DNA of 64,000 nucleotides from DASSFZ01 sp035283185 (GCA_035283185.1 DATEUJ010000119.1:1-64000); one strand, 5' to 3'; counted from the stretch's first letter, positions 1-7,877 are shown. Program-made: numbers and translations. The notes: generated by a model from the sequence alone, not told the origin.

Positions 1-1
1 G

Positions 2-247
2 AAGGAAGAAGGGGGGCGGCACAAGGCGTTCTTTCCGGGGTATCGGCCGCAGTTCTACATTCGGACGATGGACGTGACGGGTGAGATTCAGTTGCCGGCC
101 GGGGTGGAGATGGTGATGCCGGGGGACAACGTGAACATGACGGTGAAGCTGATCATGCCGGTGGCCTTGGAGGCGGGCAGCCGCTTCGCGATTCGCGAGG
201 GGGGCTTGACCGTCGGCGCCGGCGTCATCACCAAGGTGTACGAGTAG
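2..247 (+). CDS. tuf: Elongation factor Tu, C-terminal part (partial)
   Basis: The reading frame is open from the window edge and encodes about 81 residues of EF-Tu domain III. Recognisable elements are YRPQFYIRT, the MPGDNV stretch and the GGLTVGAGVITK end, with the protein stopping after VYE. EF-Tu delivers aminoacyl-tRNA to the ribosome as a GTP complex in the cytoplasm; this C-terminal beta-barrel contributes to tRNA and EF-Ts contact. The 5' part lies outside the window. Its position directly before rpsJ is the classical str-S10 junction. Identification is by motif and context. Confidence 0.95.
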   Translation, partial: KEEGGRHKAFFPGYRPQFYIRTMDVTGEIQLPAGVEMVMPGDNVNMTVKLIMPVALEAGSRFAIREGGLTVGAGVITKVYE

Positions 248-255
248 ATCCAGGA

Positions 256-288
256 AGAAACCAGGTTTCTCGAAGAAACCTGGTTTCT
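256..288. repeat. 15-bp perfect palindrome between tuf and rpsJ
   Basis: Arms AGAAACCAGGTTTCT and AGAAACCTGGTTTCT are perfect reverse complements around the 3-nt loop CGA. There is no T-tract, so it is not a standard intrinsic terminator. A related palindrome sharing the CCAGGTTT core lies at 22045-22077, which suggests a dispersed hairpin family. It could act as an attenuator or an mRNA-stabilising stem between tuf and the S10 operon; that is inference. Confidence 0.75.
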
Positions 289-303
289 CAAGTGAGCGAG
301 CCT

Positions 304-612
304 ATGGTCAAGCAGAGAATCCGCATCCGCCTGAAAGCATACGATCATCGTCTTCTGGATCAGTCCGCCAGGCGCATCGTCGAGGCGGCGGAGCGCACAG
401 GCGCGACCACCGTCGGTCCGGTGCCGCTGCCTACACGCATCGAGCGCTTCACAGTGCAGCGCGGGGCCTTCATCGACAAGAACAGCCAGGAACACTTCGA
501 GATTCGCACCCACAAGCGCCTGATCGATGTCGTTGATCCTGACTCGAAGACCATCGACACGCTGATGCGCTTGAACCTCCCGGCTGGCGTCGACATCGAG
601 ATCAAGTTTTAG
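304..612 (+). CDS. rpsJ: 30S ribosomal protein S10
   Basis: A 102-residue S10, the usual length. It has the family core KAYDHRLLDQ near the N-terminus, the RFTVQRGAFIDKNS loop in the middle and HKRLIDV further on. S10 binds 16S rRNA in the 30S head and also acts in NusB antitermination. ATG at 304 gives the canonical MVKQRIRIRLK start; an in-frame GTG at 292 would add four residues (MSEP) and is less likely. It is the first gene of the S10 operon. Confidence 0.96.
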   Translation: MVKQRIRIRLKAYDHRLLDQSARRIVEAAERTGATTVGPVPLPTRIERFTVQRGAFIDKNSQEHFEIRTHKRLIDVVDPDSKTIDTLMRLNLPAGVDIEIKF

Positions 613-687
613 TCGTGCAGCCCTGTAGTCTCCGTAGATCCGGAATCGCTCAAAGGGGATTGTCAAATCCCCGCTTCTGGCCTGGAT

Positions 688-727
688 GTCGACCACACGA
701 CTACGTGACCATTTGACTACCAGACTG
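688..727. repeat. Octamer array (NNNGACYA x5) upstream of rplC
   Basis: Five successive 8-bp units end in GACTA, GACCA or GACTG. A weak block in the opposite orientation (AGTCNNNN) starts at the rpsJ stop codon near 611-634. Between them is a GGGGATT/AATCCCC hairpin at about 655-672. The same unit recurs at 1428-1547 and 14028-14254. Confidence 0.7.
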
Positions 728-744
728 AGGTTGGGAGAGTCGTG

Positions 745-1419
745 ATGAAGGGTATCCTCGGCAGAAAAATCGGAATGACACAAATCTTTGCTGAGAACGG
801 AGAACGCATACCGGTCACCGTAATCGAGGCTGGTCCGTGCTACGTGACGCAGGTGCGCACCGTCAAGGAGAACGGCTACAACGCGATTCAGATCGGATTC
901 GATCCGGCTAAGAGAGCGCAGCGGCTGTCGCGCGGCGAGCGGGGCCATCTCGGCCTGCTCAAGCCCGACGAGAAGCATCCCAAACGGAGGAAGCTCCCCA
1001 CGGATGTGCCGCCGCTGAAATCGCTGCGCGAGATTCGCGTTCGAGAGGACGAGCATTACACGGAAGGCCAGATCATCAAGGCCGATATCTTTGAGGTGGG
1101 GGAGCGCGTCGACGTCATCGGCACGTCCAAAGGTCGAGGATTCGCCGGCACCGTGAAGCGGCACGGCTTCAGCGGCGGCTTCAAAACTCACGGCCAGTCC
1201 GACCGGATGCGAGCGCCCGGGTCCATCGGCGCAGGCACGACGCCTGGCAAGGTGATCAAAGGCAAGAAAATGGCCGGCCACATGGGCACGGATAGCGTGA
1301 CGGCCCAGCATCTGGATGTGATCCTAGTCGATGCAGAACGAAATCTGATCGGTGTGCGCGGGAGCGTGCCCGGCGCGAACGGCGACTTAGTCCTGGTGCG
1401 AGAAACGCGAAAGAAGTAA
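745..1419 (+). CDS. rplC: 50S ribosomal protein L3
   Basis: A 224-residue L3 with the classic MKGILGRKIGMTQIF start, the VKRHGFSGG and HGQSDRMR central loop that reaches the peptidyl transferase centre, and GKKMAGHMG. L3 is an early 23S rRNA-binding assembly protein. A GTG codon directly precedes the ATG at 745; ATG is preferred because it gives the family-standard N-terminus. The flanking spacers carry octamer repeats. Confidence 0.96.
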   Translation: MKGILGRKIGMTQIFAENGERIPVTVIEAGPCYVTQVRTVKENGYNAIQIGFDPAKRAQRLSRGERGHLGLLKPDEKHPKRRKLPTDVPPLKSLREIRVREDEHYTEGQIIKADIFEVGERVDVIGTSKGRGFAGTVKRHGFSGGFKTHGQSDRMRAPGSIGAGTTPGKVIKGKKMAGHMGTDSVTAQHLDVILVDAERNLIGVRGSVPGANGDLVLVRETRKK

Positions 1420-1427
1420 TGGCGGCG

Positions 1428-1547
1428 AGTGGTCGGGTGGTCGGGTAGTCGGGTGGTCGGGTGGTCGAGTAGTCGAGTAGTCATATAGTCGATGAGTCGA
1501 GCGGAAGGCCAACCGGCGGACTACGAGACTATTGGGCTAAATGACTG
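1428..1547. repeat. Inverted pair of octamer arrays between rplC and rplD
   Basis: Nine consecutive 8-bp units of the form RRTRGTCG run from 1428 to 1499. Four reverse-complement-type units (NNNGACTA or near) run from 1516 to 1547. The central 16 bp is not repetitive. The two blocks could pair into a long imperfect stem. The period is 8, unlike the period-7 arrays elsewhere in the window. Confidence 0.8.
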
Positions 1548-1571
1548 CTGGACGAACCGAGGAGCGGCGTG

Positions 1572-2192
1572 ATGAAGGTTCCCGTCAAAAACATGGCCGG
1601 TGAGAATGTCGGTGAAGTCGAGCTGAACAAGCTGATTTTTGAGGCGCCCATCAATACGGCGCTGATGCACCAGGCGCTCACGCGCCAGTTGGCAAATGCG
1701 CGGCAGGGCACTGCTAAGACCAAGACGCGCGGCGAGGTGGCAGGCAGCACGCGCAAGGTGTGGCGGCAGAAGCATACCGGGCGCGCGCGCCAGGGCAGTC
1801 GCAAGGCGCCGCAGTGGCGCAAGGGCGGCACGGTGTTCGGCCCGAGTCCGCGCTCGTACCGGCAGCGCATGCCGAAGAACATGCGACATGCGGCGCTGCG
1901 CTCGGCGCTGTCGGTGAAGGCGGCGGACAACCAGATCGTAGTGCTGGATGCTCTGATGCTGGATGCGCCGAAGACGAAGGCGATGGCCGACATGCTGCGC
2001 AACCTCGAGGTCGGCCGCTCGGCGTTGATTCTGTTGTCCGAGGGCAGCCCTACCGTCGAGCGCTCGATTCGGAACCTGGAAGGCGTGCAGTATCTGCGCG
2101 CGCAATACCTGAACGTGCGGGATTTGCTGGGTGCGGAGACGGTCGTCGTTCCGCAAAGCGCGCTGGATGCCATCGACGAGCTGCTCGGCTAG
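1572..2192 (+). CDS. rplD: 50S ribosomal protein L4
   Basis: A 206-residue L4/L1e family protein. The basic extended arm (TRGEVAGSTRKVWRQKHTGR, then QGSRKAPQWRKGG) that lines the exit tunnel lies at about residues 55-90, followed by PRSYRQRMPKNMRHAALRSA. L4 binds 23S rRNA and in some bacteria autoregulates the S10 operon. ATG at 1572 gives MKVPVKN; the overlapping GTG at 1569 is an alternative. Confidence 0.95.
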   Translation: MKVPVKNMAGENVGEVELNKLIFEAPINTALMHQALTRQLANARQGTAKTKTRGEVAGSTRKVWRQKHTGRARQGSRKAPQWRKGGTVFGPSPRSYRQRMPKNMRHAALRSALSVKAADNQIVVLDALMLDAPKTKAMADMLRNLEVGRSALILLSEGSPTVERSIRNLEGVQYLRAQYLNVRDLLGAETVVVPQSALDAIDELLG

Positions 2193-2204
2193 GACGCGGC
2201 TACT

Positions 2205-2236
2205 CCCCTCGCCTGTCGTCTGCGACGGGAGAGGGG
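2205..2236. repeat. GC-rich inverted repeat between rplD and rplW
   Basis: CCCCTCGCCTGTCG pairs with CGACGGGAGAGGGG at 12 of 14 positions across a 4-nt loop. It is followed by a GGGGGTGAGGG tail. This is a commonly dispersed type of bacterial palindrome; a related one is inside hypF at 57649-57700. Confidence 0.6.
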
Positions 2237-2273
2237 CCGGGGGTGAGGGCCGCGCGACGGAGGAATGGTAGCG

Positions 2274-2585
2274 ATGCAAGTCTATGACGTGCTGAAGCGC
2301 CCGCTGCTGACCGAAAAGATGACCTATCTGCGCGATCTCAACCAGTACGCTTTCGAGGTCGACGGGCGCGCCAACAAAGAACAGATCAAGCAGGCCGTCG
2401 AATCGATCTTCAAGGTCGACGTCGTGGCGGTGCGAGTCATCAATCAGCCGGCCAAGCGCCGCCGCCATCTGCGCAGCCGCCAGATTGGAAAGAAGGCCAA
2501 GCAGGCTGTCCGGCATCCGGGCTGGAAGAAGGCGATTGTCAAGCTGGCGGCCAATCAGCGCATCGAGCTATTCGAGGGCGTTTAG
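2274..2585 (+). CDS. rplW: 50S ribosomal protein L23
   Basis: A 103-residue L23 with LKRPLLTEKM at the start, the YAFEVDGRANKEQIKQAVE helix and VDVVAVRVINQPAKRRR. L23 sits at the tunnel exit and docks trigger factor and SRP. An upstream ATG at 2265 is only one base from the GGAGG at 2259-2263, whereas ATG 2274 is 10 bases away, so 2274 is chosen. Confidence 0.94.
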   Translation: MQVYDVLKRPLLTEKMTYLRDLNQYAFEVDGRANKEQIKQAVESIFKVDVVAVRVINQPAKRRRHLRSRQIGKKAKQAVRHPGWKKAIVKLAANQRIELFEGV

Positions 2586-2697
2586 CCCTTGTGCAAGGGC
2601 GCGTCAGCGCGCTGAACGCCTGCGCTCGCGCTGCAGGCGCGGGCGTGCGAACCCGACGGGGCGCCGTTCAAGCGTGAGGGCGTGAGGAGACACCATC

Positions 2698-3534
2698 GTG
2701 GCAATCAAGAAGTACAAACCGACCTCGCCGGGGCGTCGCGGCATGACCGGCGACACGTTTGAAGACGTCACCAAGACGAAGCCGGAGCGCTCGCTGACGG
2801 TCAGCCTCAAGAAGCACAGCGGCCGGAACGTGCAAGGGCGCGTAACGGTGCGTCACCGGGGCGGTGGGGCGAAACGGCGCTATCGTCTGATCGACTTTCG
2901 GCGCGACAAGCACGGCATGGCGGCGAAAGTGGCAGCCATCGAATACGACCCGGGCCGCACGGCGCGCATTGCGCTGCTGCACTACGCGGATGGCGAGAAG
3001 CGCTACATTATTGCGCCGTCCGGCATGAAAGTCGGCGATACGGTGTTCAGCGGCCCGGGCAGCGACGTGCGCGTGGGCAACTGCCTTCCTCTGAAGGATA
3101 TTCCACTCGGCACGCTGGTGCACAACGTGGAGCTGTACCCGGGCCAGGGCGCGCAGTTCGTCCGCTCTGCTGGCACGCACGCGCAAGTGCTGGCGAGAGA
3201 CGCCGGCTACGTCACGTTGCGCATGCCCTCCGGGGAGACGCGCAAAGTGCTGGATTCGTGCTTTGCGGTGATCGGCCAGGTCGGCAACCTGGATCACGCC
3301 AACGTGAAGTTGGGCAAAGCGGGCCGGAAGCGCCACATGGGTATTCGACCGGCCGTGCGCGGCACGGCGATGTCGCCACGCGACCACCCGCACGGCGGGG
3401 GCGAAGGCCGCTCGCCGGTCGGCATGCCCGGCCCGAAAAGCCCCTGGGGCAAACCCACGCGCGGCGCGCGCACACGGGTCAATAAGCGCACCAATCGCTT
3501 GATTGTTCGCCGCCGCGTGAGCAAGCGACGTTAG
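2698..3534 (+). CDS. rplB: 50S ribosomal protein L2
   Basis: A 278-residue L2, the standard length, starting at GTG with GTGAGGAG a short distance upstream. It contains KYKPTSPGRRG, the RRRYR-type RNA-binding core and the near-invariant RDHPHGGGEGR loop, whose histidine lies close to the peptidyl transferase centre, and ends in a basic tail. L2 is needed for subunit association and tRNA binding. Confidence 0.97.
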   Translation: MAIKKYKPTSPGRRGMTGDTFEDVTKTKPERSLTVSLKKHSGRNVQGRVTVRHRGGGAKRRYRLIDFRRDKHGMAAKVAAIEYDPGRTARIALLHYADGEKRYIIAPSGMKVGDTVFSGPGSDVRVGNCLPLKDIPLGTLVHNVELYPGQGAQFVRSAGTHAQVLARDAGYVTLRMPSGETRKVLDSCFAVIGQVGNLDHANVKLGKAGRKRHMGIRPAVRGTAMSPRDHPHGGGEGRSPVGMPGPKSPWGKPTRGARTRVNKRTNRLIVRRRVSKRR

Positions 3535-3549
3535 ACGGGAGGCTGAACC

Positions 3550-3834
3550 ATGTCACGATCGCTGAAGAAAGGACCGTTCGTCGATCCGAAGCTGCTGCGG
3601 AAGGTTGAGGCGATGAACCGCACTGGGGATAAGAAGGTGCTGCGCACCTGGAGCCGCGCGTCGACGATCTTCCCGCAGATGGTCGGGCACACCATCGCCG
3701 TGCACGACGGTCGCCGGCACGTTCCGATCTACATTACGGAAAATATGGTTGGCCACAAGCTGGGCGAATTCGCGCCGACGCGCACGTATCGGGGTCACTC
3801 GGCGAAAGAGAAGACCACCGAAGTGCGCGGCTAG
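3550..3834 (+). CDS. rpsS: 30S ribosomal protein S19
   Basis: A 94-residue S19 with SRSLKKGPFVDPKLL, TWSRASTIFPQMVGHTIAVHDGR and the HKLGEFAPTRTYRGH end, all diagnostic. It forms the S13-S19 head complex of the 30S subunit. The gene starts 15 nt after rplB with GGGAGG upstream. Confidence 0.97.
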   Translation: MSRSLKKGPFVDPKLLRKVEAMNRTGDKKVLRTWSRASTIFPQMVGHTIAVHDGRRHVPIYITENMVGHKLGEFAPTRTYRGHSAKEKTTEVRG

Positions 3835-3849
3835 AAAGGGAAGAGCGAC

Positions 3850-4188
3850 ATGGCGTTTGAGGCACGATGTGCCACGCGCTTCGTCCCGCTGTCGCCGCGC
3901 AAAGTTCGGCTGGTGGCCGATCAGGTGCGCGGCTTGCAAGTCGACGATGCGCTGGCGCTGCTGAAGTTCATGCCCATGGCCGCCGCCGCGCCGGTCTTGA
4001 AGGCGATCGCTTCGGCGATTGCGAACGGCGAGGAGAACCTGGGTCTTTCACGCGACGATTTGTTCGTCAAGGAGATTCGCGCCGACGAAGGGCCGCGGCG
4101 CCAGTGGCGGCGCTTCGGTGCGCGTGGGCGATTCAAGCCGATCACGCGCCGTTCGTCGCATATCACGGTCGTGTTGAGCGAGCGTTAG
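3850..4188 (+). CDS. rplV: 50S ribosomal protein L22
   Basis: A 112-residue L22 with RFVPLSPRKVRLVADQVRG at the start and the tunnel-lining beta-hairpin region RADEGPRRQWRRFGARGR before ITRRSSHITVVL. L22 lines the constriction of the peptide exit tunnel. It lies 15 nt after rpsS, with AGGGAAGAG before the ATG. Confidence 0.96.
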   Translation: MAFEARCATRFVPLSPRKVRLVADQVRGLQVDDALALLKFMPMAAAAPVLKAIASAIANGEENLGLSRDDLFVKEIRADEGPRRQWRRFGARGRFKPITRRSSHITVVLSER

Positions 4189-4224
4189 AGCTTGCCCTGA
4201 CAGAGGAAGGGACGAGGACGAGAG

Positions 4225-4890
4225 ATGGGGCGCAAAGTTCATCCCTATGGGTTTCGATTGAAAGTCGTGCGCGATTGGCAGGGGCACTGGTTCGCCAAGC
4301 GCGGCGGGCCGTACCTGGCCATGTTGAGCGAGGATTTGGCGCTGCGCAAGCGCATCATGGCGAAAGTCAGCCGCTCGGGCGTGGCGCGCATCGAGATCGA
4401 GCGCTTCCCCAACCAGCTCATCATCACCATTCATACGGCCAAGCCGGGCATCATCATCGGCCGCAAAGGCGCGCAGGTGAAAGAGCTGCGCGAGTCGCTC
4501 GAAGTCATGACCGGCAAGAAGGTGAAGCTGGAAGTCGAGGAGGTCACCAAGCCGGATCTGGAAGCCTCGCTCGTCGCCGAGAACATCGCCGGCCAATTGG
4601 AGCGGCGCATCAGCCACGGTCGCGCGATGAAGCGCGCGATCCAGCAGGCGATTCGCGCCGGAGCCGAGGGCATCAAGATCACCGTCTCGGGCCGGCTGGG
4701 CGGCTCGGAAATGTCGCGCACGGAAACGGTGATGGAGGGCCGCGTGCCGCGCAGCACGCTGCGCGCCGATCTGGACTATGCCCGCGCGGAGGCCCTGACC
4801 ACCGCCGGGCGCATCGGCGTGAAAGTGTGGATCTACAGAGGTGAGATACTGCCCGAGGCGCGGGCCGAGGACCTGGCGACGGCGCACTAA
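4225..4890 (+). CDS. rpsC: 30S ribosomal protein S3
   Basis: A 221-residue S3. The N-terminal MGRKVHPYGFRL is diagnostic. The type II KH domain is present with IIIGRKGAQV (GxxG loop), and the C-terminal domain has GRLGGSEMSRTE and TTAGRIGVKVWIYRGEI. S3 lies at the mRNA entry site and helps unwind mRNA. Confidence 0.97.
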   Translation: MGRKVHPYGFRLKVVRDWQGHWFAKRGGPYLAMLSEDLALRKRIMAKVSRSGVARIEIERFPNQLIITIHTAKPGIIIGRKGAQVKELRESLEVMTGKKVKLEVEEVTKPDLEASLVAENIAGQLERRISHGRAMKRAIQQAIRAGAEGIKITVSGRLGGSEMSRTETVMEGRVPRSTLRADLDYARAEALTTAGRIGVKVWIYRGEILPEARAEDLATAH

Positions 4891-4922
4891 CCGCACGAGT
4901 GGTCTCGAAGAGGTCGAAAGCG

Positions 4923-5363
4923 ATGTTGATGCCAAAACGGGTGAAATTCCGCAAGCAGCAGCGCGGCCGCATGAAGGGCAAGGAGCTTCGCGGCGCCGAA
5001 GTCTCTTTCGGCGAGTACGGTCTGCAGGCGCTCGAACCGTGCTGGATGACGGCGCGCCAGATCGAAGCAGCGCGGCGCGCGGTCGTGCACTTCGCCAAGC
5101 GGCGCGGCAAGCTGTGGATCCGCGTCTTCCCCGATAAGCCCGTGACCCAGAAGGCGGCTGAGACCCGCATGGGTAAGGGCAAGGGCGCGGTCGACCACTG
5201 GGTGGCGGTCGTCAAGCCGGGCCGGGTCATCCTAGAAGTCGGCGGCATGGATTCTGGCGTCGCGCGCGAGGCGCTGCGGCTGGCGGCGCACAAGCTGCCG
5301 ATCAAGACGCAGGTCATCACACGCCGCGACTGGGCGGCCGCCGAAGAGGGAGGCGCGAAGTGA
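4923..5363 (+). CDS. rplP: 50S ribosomal protein L16
   Basis: A 146-residue L16 with MLMPKRVKFRKQQRGRMKG at the start, the ALEPCWMTARQIEAARRA segment and RMGKGKGAVDHWVAVVKPG. L16 organises tRNA elbow contacts at the A site. An in-frame GTG at 4899 would add eight residues; ATG 4923 gives the conserved MLMPKR start. The stop overlaps the rpmC start. Confidence 0.96.
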   Translation: MLMPKRVKFRKQQRGRMKGKELRGAEVSFGEYGLQALEPCWMTARQIEAARRAVVHFAKRRGKLWIRVFPDKPVTQKAAETRMGKGKGAVDHWVAVVKPGRVILEVGGMDSGVAREALRLAAHKLPIKTQVITRRDWAAAEEGGAK

Positions 5364-5575
5364 AGGTCAGCGAGATTCGCGCCCTCCGCACGGAGGAGAT
5401 CAAGTCGAAGATGGACGAGGCGCACAAGTCTCTCTTCAATATGCGCTTCCAGGCCGCGGTCGGCCAGTTAGAGGATTTCAATCGCATGCGGGCGATACGC
5501 CGGGACATCGCGCGCATGAAGACGATTCTCCGCGAGCGCGAGCTGGCGGCGCAAGGGCCCGGGGGTGAGAAATGA
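5360..5575 (+). CDS. rpmC: 50S ribosomal protein L29
   Basis: A 71-residue L29 of two helices, with EIRALRTEEIKSKM and the LFNMRFQAAVGQLEDFNRMRAIRRDIARMKT core. It starts at GTG in a GTGA overlap with the rplP stop, implying translational coupling, and ends in an ATGA overlap with rpsQ. L29 sits near the exit tunnel with L23. Confidence 0.95.
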   Translation: MKVSEIRALRTEEIKSKMDEAHKSLFNMRFQAAVGQLEDFNRMRAIRRDIARMKTILRERELAAQGPGGEK

Positions 5576-5829
5576 CGGAGCAACAACGCAAACGACTGGT
5601 TGGACGCGTGACCAGCGACAAGATGGACAAGACGGTCGTCGTGACCGTAGAGCGCCTGCAGCGCCACCCGCTGTACAAGAAAGTGATTCGCCGCGGTCGG
5701 CGTTTCATGGCGCACAACGAGGGGAACCAGGCGCGCGAGGGCGATGTCGTGCGCATTGTCGAATCACGTCCCCTCAGCCGCCACAAGCGTTGGGTCGTCG
5801 AAGAGATCATCGAGAAGGCGCGAGGATAG
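5572..5829 (+). CDS. rpsQ: 30S ribosomal protein S17
   Basis: An 85-residue S17 with RLVGRVTSDKMDKTVVVTVE, the HPLYKKVIRRG segment and an SRHKRWVVEEI end. It has an OB-fold and is a primary 16S rRNA-binding protein. ATGA overlap with rpmC, so the two are probably coupled. Confidence 0.96.
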   Translation: MTEQQRKRLVGRVTSDKMDKTVVVTVERLQRHPLYKKVIRRGRRFMAHNEGNQAREGDVVRIVESRPLSRHKRWVVEEIIEKARG

Positions 5830-5833
5830 CGGC

Positions 5834-6205
5834 ATGGTCCAGCACGAAACGCGGCTGAACGTAGCCGACAATACCGGCGCGCGAGAAATCCTGTGTATCC
5901 ACGTCCTGGGCGGCTCGACGCGGCGCTACGGACACGTCGGCGACGTGATCGTGGCGGCCGTCAAGCAGGCCGCGCCGAACGGCTCCGTGAAAAAAGGCGA
6001 AGTGGTGCGCGCCGTGATCGTGCGCACGGCCAAGGAATACGCGCGCCCAGACGGCAGTTACATCCGGTTCGACGACAACGCGGCCGTGATCATCGACCCC
6101 GAGTCCCTCAACCCGAAAGGGACGCGCATTTTCGGCCCGGTGGCACGCGAGCTGCGCGACAAGGGCTTCATGAAGATCGTGTCGCTCGCGCCGGAAGTGC
6201 TGTAG
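5834..6205 (+). CDS. rplN: 50S ribosomal protein L14
   Basis: A 123-residue L14. It begins MVQHETRLNVADNTGAREI and has GDVIVAAVKQAAPNGSVKKG and the FDDNAAVIIDPESLNPKGTRIFGPVARELR end. It forms the inter-subunit bridge B8 and binds the RsfS silencing factor. It starts 4 nt after rpsQ. Confidence 0.97.
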   Translation: MVQHETRLNVADNTGAREILCIHVLGGSTRRYGHVGDVIVAAVKQAAPNGSVKKGEVVRAVIVRTAKEYARPDGSYIRFDDNAAVIIDPESLNPKGTRIFGPVARELRDKGFMKIVSLAPEVL

Positions 6206-6237
6206 CGCCGGCGCCCGACACGCGGAGCGGAACGAAC

Positions 6238-6558
6238 ATGGCCAGGATTAAGAAGGGTGACACCGTCATCGTCATCGCCGGCGAGAATAAGGGCACGCAG
6301 GGCACAGTGCAGCGCGTGGACGCCAAGACCCAGCGGGTGGTCGTGACCGGCGTGAACATCGTCAAGAAAGCTCAGCGCCCCGTGCGCGCCGGACGCGGCC
6401 AGACGCAGACGGGCATCATCGAATTCGAGGCGCCCATCCACATCTCGAACGTGATGCTGGTCGATCCGAAATCCAGCGAACCGACGCGCATCGGCCACAC
6501 AGTCGACGCCAACGGCGCCAAGCGGCGCGTCACGCGGAAGAGCGGAACGGAGACTTAG
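6238..6558 (+). CDS. rplX: 50S ribosomal protein L24
   Basis: A 106-residue L24 with the KOW motif (KKGDTVIVIAGENKGTQGTV) at residues 4-24, GVNIVKKAQRP and a C-terminal part with ISNVMLVDP. It is an assembly initiator for 23S rRNA. The stop is followed by a short period-7 CAAA-type repeat at about 6560-6585 in the spacer before rplE. Confidence 0.96.
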   Translation: MARIKKGDTVIVIAGENKGTQGTVQRVDAKTQRVVVTGVNIVKKAQRPVRAGRGQTQTGIIEFEAPIHISNVMLVDPKSSEPTRIGHTVDANGAKRRVTRKSGTET

Positions 6559-6622
6559 ACATCAAACTCCAAAGTTCAAAGTCCCCAGCCGCGCGCTCGA
6601 AAGCCGGAGGGAGTCCATTCGT

Positions 6623-7165
6623 ATGGCGAATCTAAAGAAGCGATATCGAGAAGAAATCGTCCCGGCGCTGATGAGGGACTTCGGCTTTAAGAACGTTATG
6701 CAGGCGCCGCGCATTCAAAAAGTGATCGTCAACATCGGGGCCGGCGATGCCCTGGAGAATGCCAAGACGCTGGACGGCGCGGTGGCCGACCTGCGGCTGA
6801 TCACCGGCCAGCAGCCGGTGATCACCAAGGCGCGCAAGGACATCGCCAACTTCAAGCTGCGCGCCGGGCGGTCGATCGGCGTGAAGGTGACGCTGCGCGG
6901 GGAGCGCATGTGGTCGTTTCTGGACGTGCTCGCCAATCTGGCGCTGCCGCGCATTCGCGACTTTCGAGGTATTTCGCCAGACGCTTTCGACGGGCGCGGC
7001 AATTACACGCTCGGCTTGCGTGAGCAAATCATGTTTCCCCAGATTCAGTACGACAAGATCGACAAGCTGCGCGGGATGGAAATTACCATCGTGACCACAG
7101 CGCGCACCGACGAAGAGGGACGCCGGCTGCTACAACTTATCGGGATGCCGTTCAGGAGCAATTGA
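6623..7165 (+). CDS. rplE: 50S ribosomal protein L5
   Basis: A 180-residue L5 with LKKRYREEIVPALM, GDALENAKTLDGAVADL, ITGQQPVITKARK and the RIRDFRGISPDAFDGRGNY loop. It anchors 5S rRNA in the central protuberance. GGAGGGAG lies upstream of the ATG. Confidence 0.97.
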   Translation: MANLKKRYREEIVPALMRDFGFKNVMQAPRIQKVIVNIGAGDALENAKTLDGAVADLRLITGQQPVITKARKDIANFKLRAGRSIGVKVTLRGERMWSFLDVLANLALPRIRDFRGISPDAFDGRGNYTLGLREQIMFPQIQYDKIDKLRGMEITIVTTARTDEEGRRLLQLIGMPFRSN

Positions 7166-7167
7166 CT

Positions 7168-7350
7168 ATGGCTAAGAAGTCGATGATCAATCGAGAGTCT
7201 CGGCGCAAATATCCGACGCGCGTGCGGAACCGCTGCCGCCAGTGCGGCCGGCCGCGCGGCTATATCCGGCGCTTCGGGCTGTGCCGGATTTGCTTCCGCG
7301 AGCTGGCGCTGGGGGGAGTGATTCCTGGCGTGGCCAAAGCATCCTGGTAG
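7168..7350 (+). CDS. rpsN: 30S ribosomal protein S14, zinc-binding type
   Basis: A 60-residue short S14 with two CxxC pairs, CRQCGR and CRICF, that would bind one zinc ion, i.e. the C+ type. AKKSMINRES precedes a basic RKYPTRVRNRC stretch. ATG 7168 is used; an in-frame TTG at 7162 overlaps the rplE stop. It acts in the 30S head. Confidence 0.95.
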   Translation: MAKKSMINRESRRKYPTRVRNRCRQCGRPRGYIRRFGLCRICFRELALGGVIPGVAKASW

Positions 7351-7360
7351 GCCAGTAGCC

Positions 7361-7390
7361 AAGCCCTGAGCGGAGCCGAAGGGGCAGTCG
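7361..7390. repeat. Copy of the GC-rich interspersed repeat between rpsN and rpsH
   Basis: Contains CCCTGAGCGGAGCCGAAGGG followed by GCAGTCG, the core of a family seen many times in this window. Other copies are at 8424-8468, 9416-9468, 9638-9668, 12145-12275, 17389-17441, 19161-19193, 19992-20090, 50311-50382, 50990-51040, 51937-51972, 52909-52990, 53112-53155 and 62466-62496. Confidence 0.8.
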
Positions 7391-7446
7391 ACGAATACCC
7401 TCGCTCCGGGGATGCGGGGGAGCGGGGTTCAGAGGAGCAATCGGCT

Positions 7447-7854
7447 ATGAACATAAGTGATCCGATCAGCGACATGTTGACTCGCGTACGCAATGCTATT
7501 GCCGTGAGGCACGCCAGCGTGGCGTTGCCGAGCAGCCAGATCAAGATCGCCATTGCGACCATTCTGAGAGAGGAAGGTTACATCCAGGATTTCGAGGTGA
7601 CCGAAAGCGGCAAGCGCAAGACGCTTCGCCTGTGGCTGAAGTACACCGGCGAGCGGCGCAATCGGCAGCCGGCGATCTCCGGCCTGCAGCGCGTGAGCCG
7701 ACCCGGTCGACGTGTCTATACCAGCAAGGACAGCATCCCCTGGGTGCTCTCGGGCATGGGCGTCGCCATCCTGTCGACGCCCAAGGGCGTGATTACGGGG
7801 CAGCAGGCGCGCCGATTGAACGTCGGCGGCGAGGTGCTGTGCTACGTATGGTAA
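7447..7854 (+). CDS. rpsH: 30S ribosomal protein S8
   Basis: A 135-residue S8. The start MNISDPISDMLTRVRNA is diagnostic; RVSRPGRRVYTSKDSIPWVLSGMGVAILSTPKG and the LNVGGEVLCYVW end complete the family pattern. S8 binds the central domain of 16S rRNA and in Escherichia coli represses the spc operon. AGGAGCAAT lies before the ATG. Confidence 0.97.
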   Translation: MNISDPISDMLTRVRNAIAVRHASVALPSSQIKIAIATILREEGYIQDFEVTESGKRKTLRLWLKYTGERRNRQPAISGLQRVSRPGRRVYTSKDSIPWVLSGMGVAILSTPKGVITGQQARRLNVGGEVLCYVW

Positions 7855-7877
7855 ATGCGGGAGCTGAGGAGTCTATC

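Noticed and set aside
88..1311. Long minus-strand open frame (407 codons) opposite rpsJ and rplC
   Set aside because: It is the shadow of high-GC coding on the plus strand; it has no family motif and both plus-strand genes are certain.
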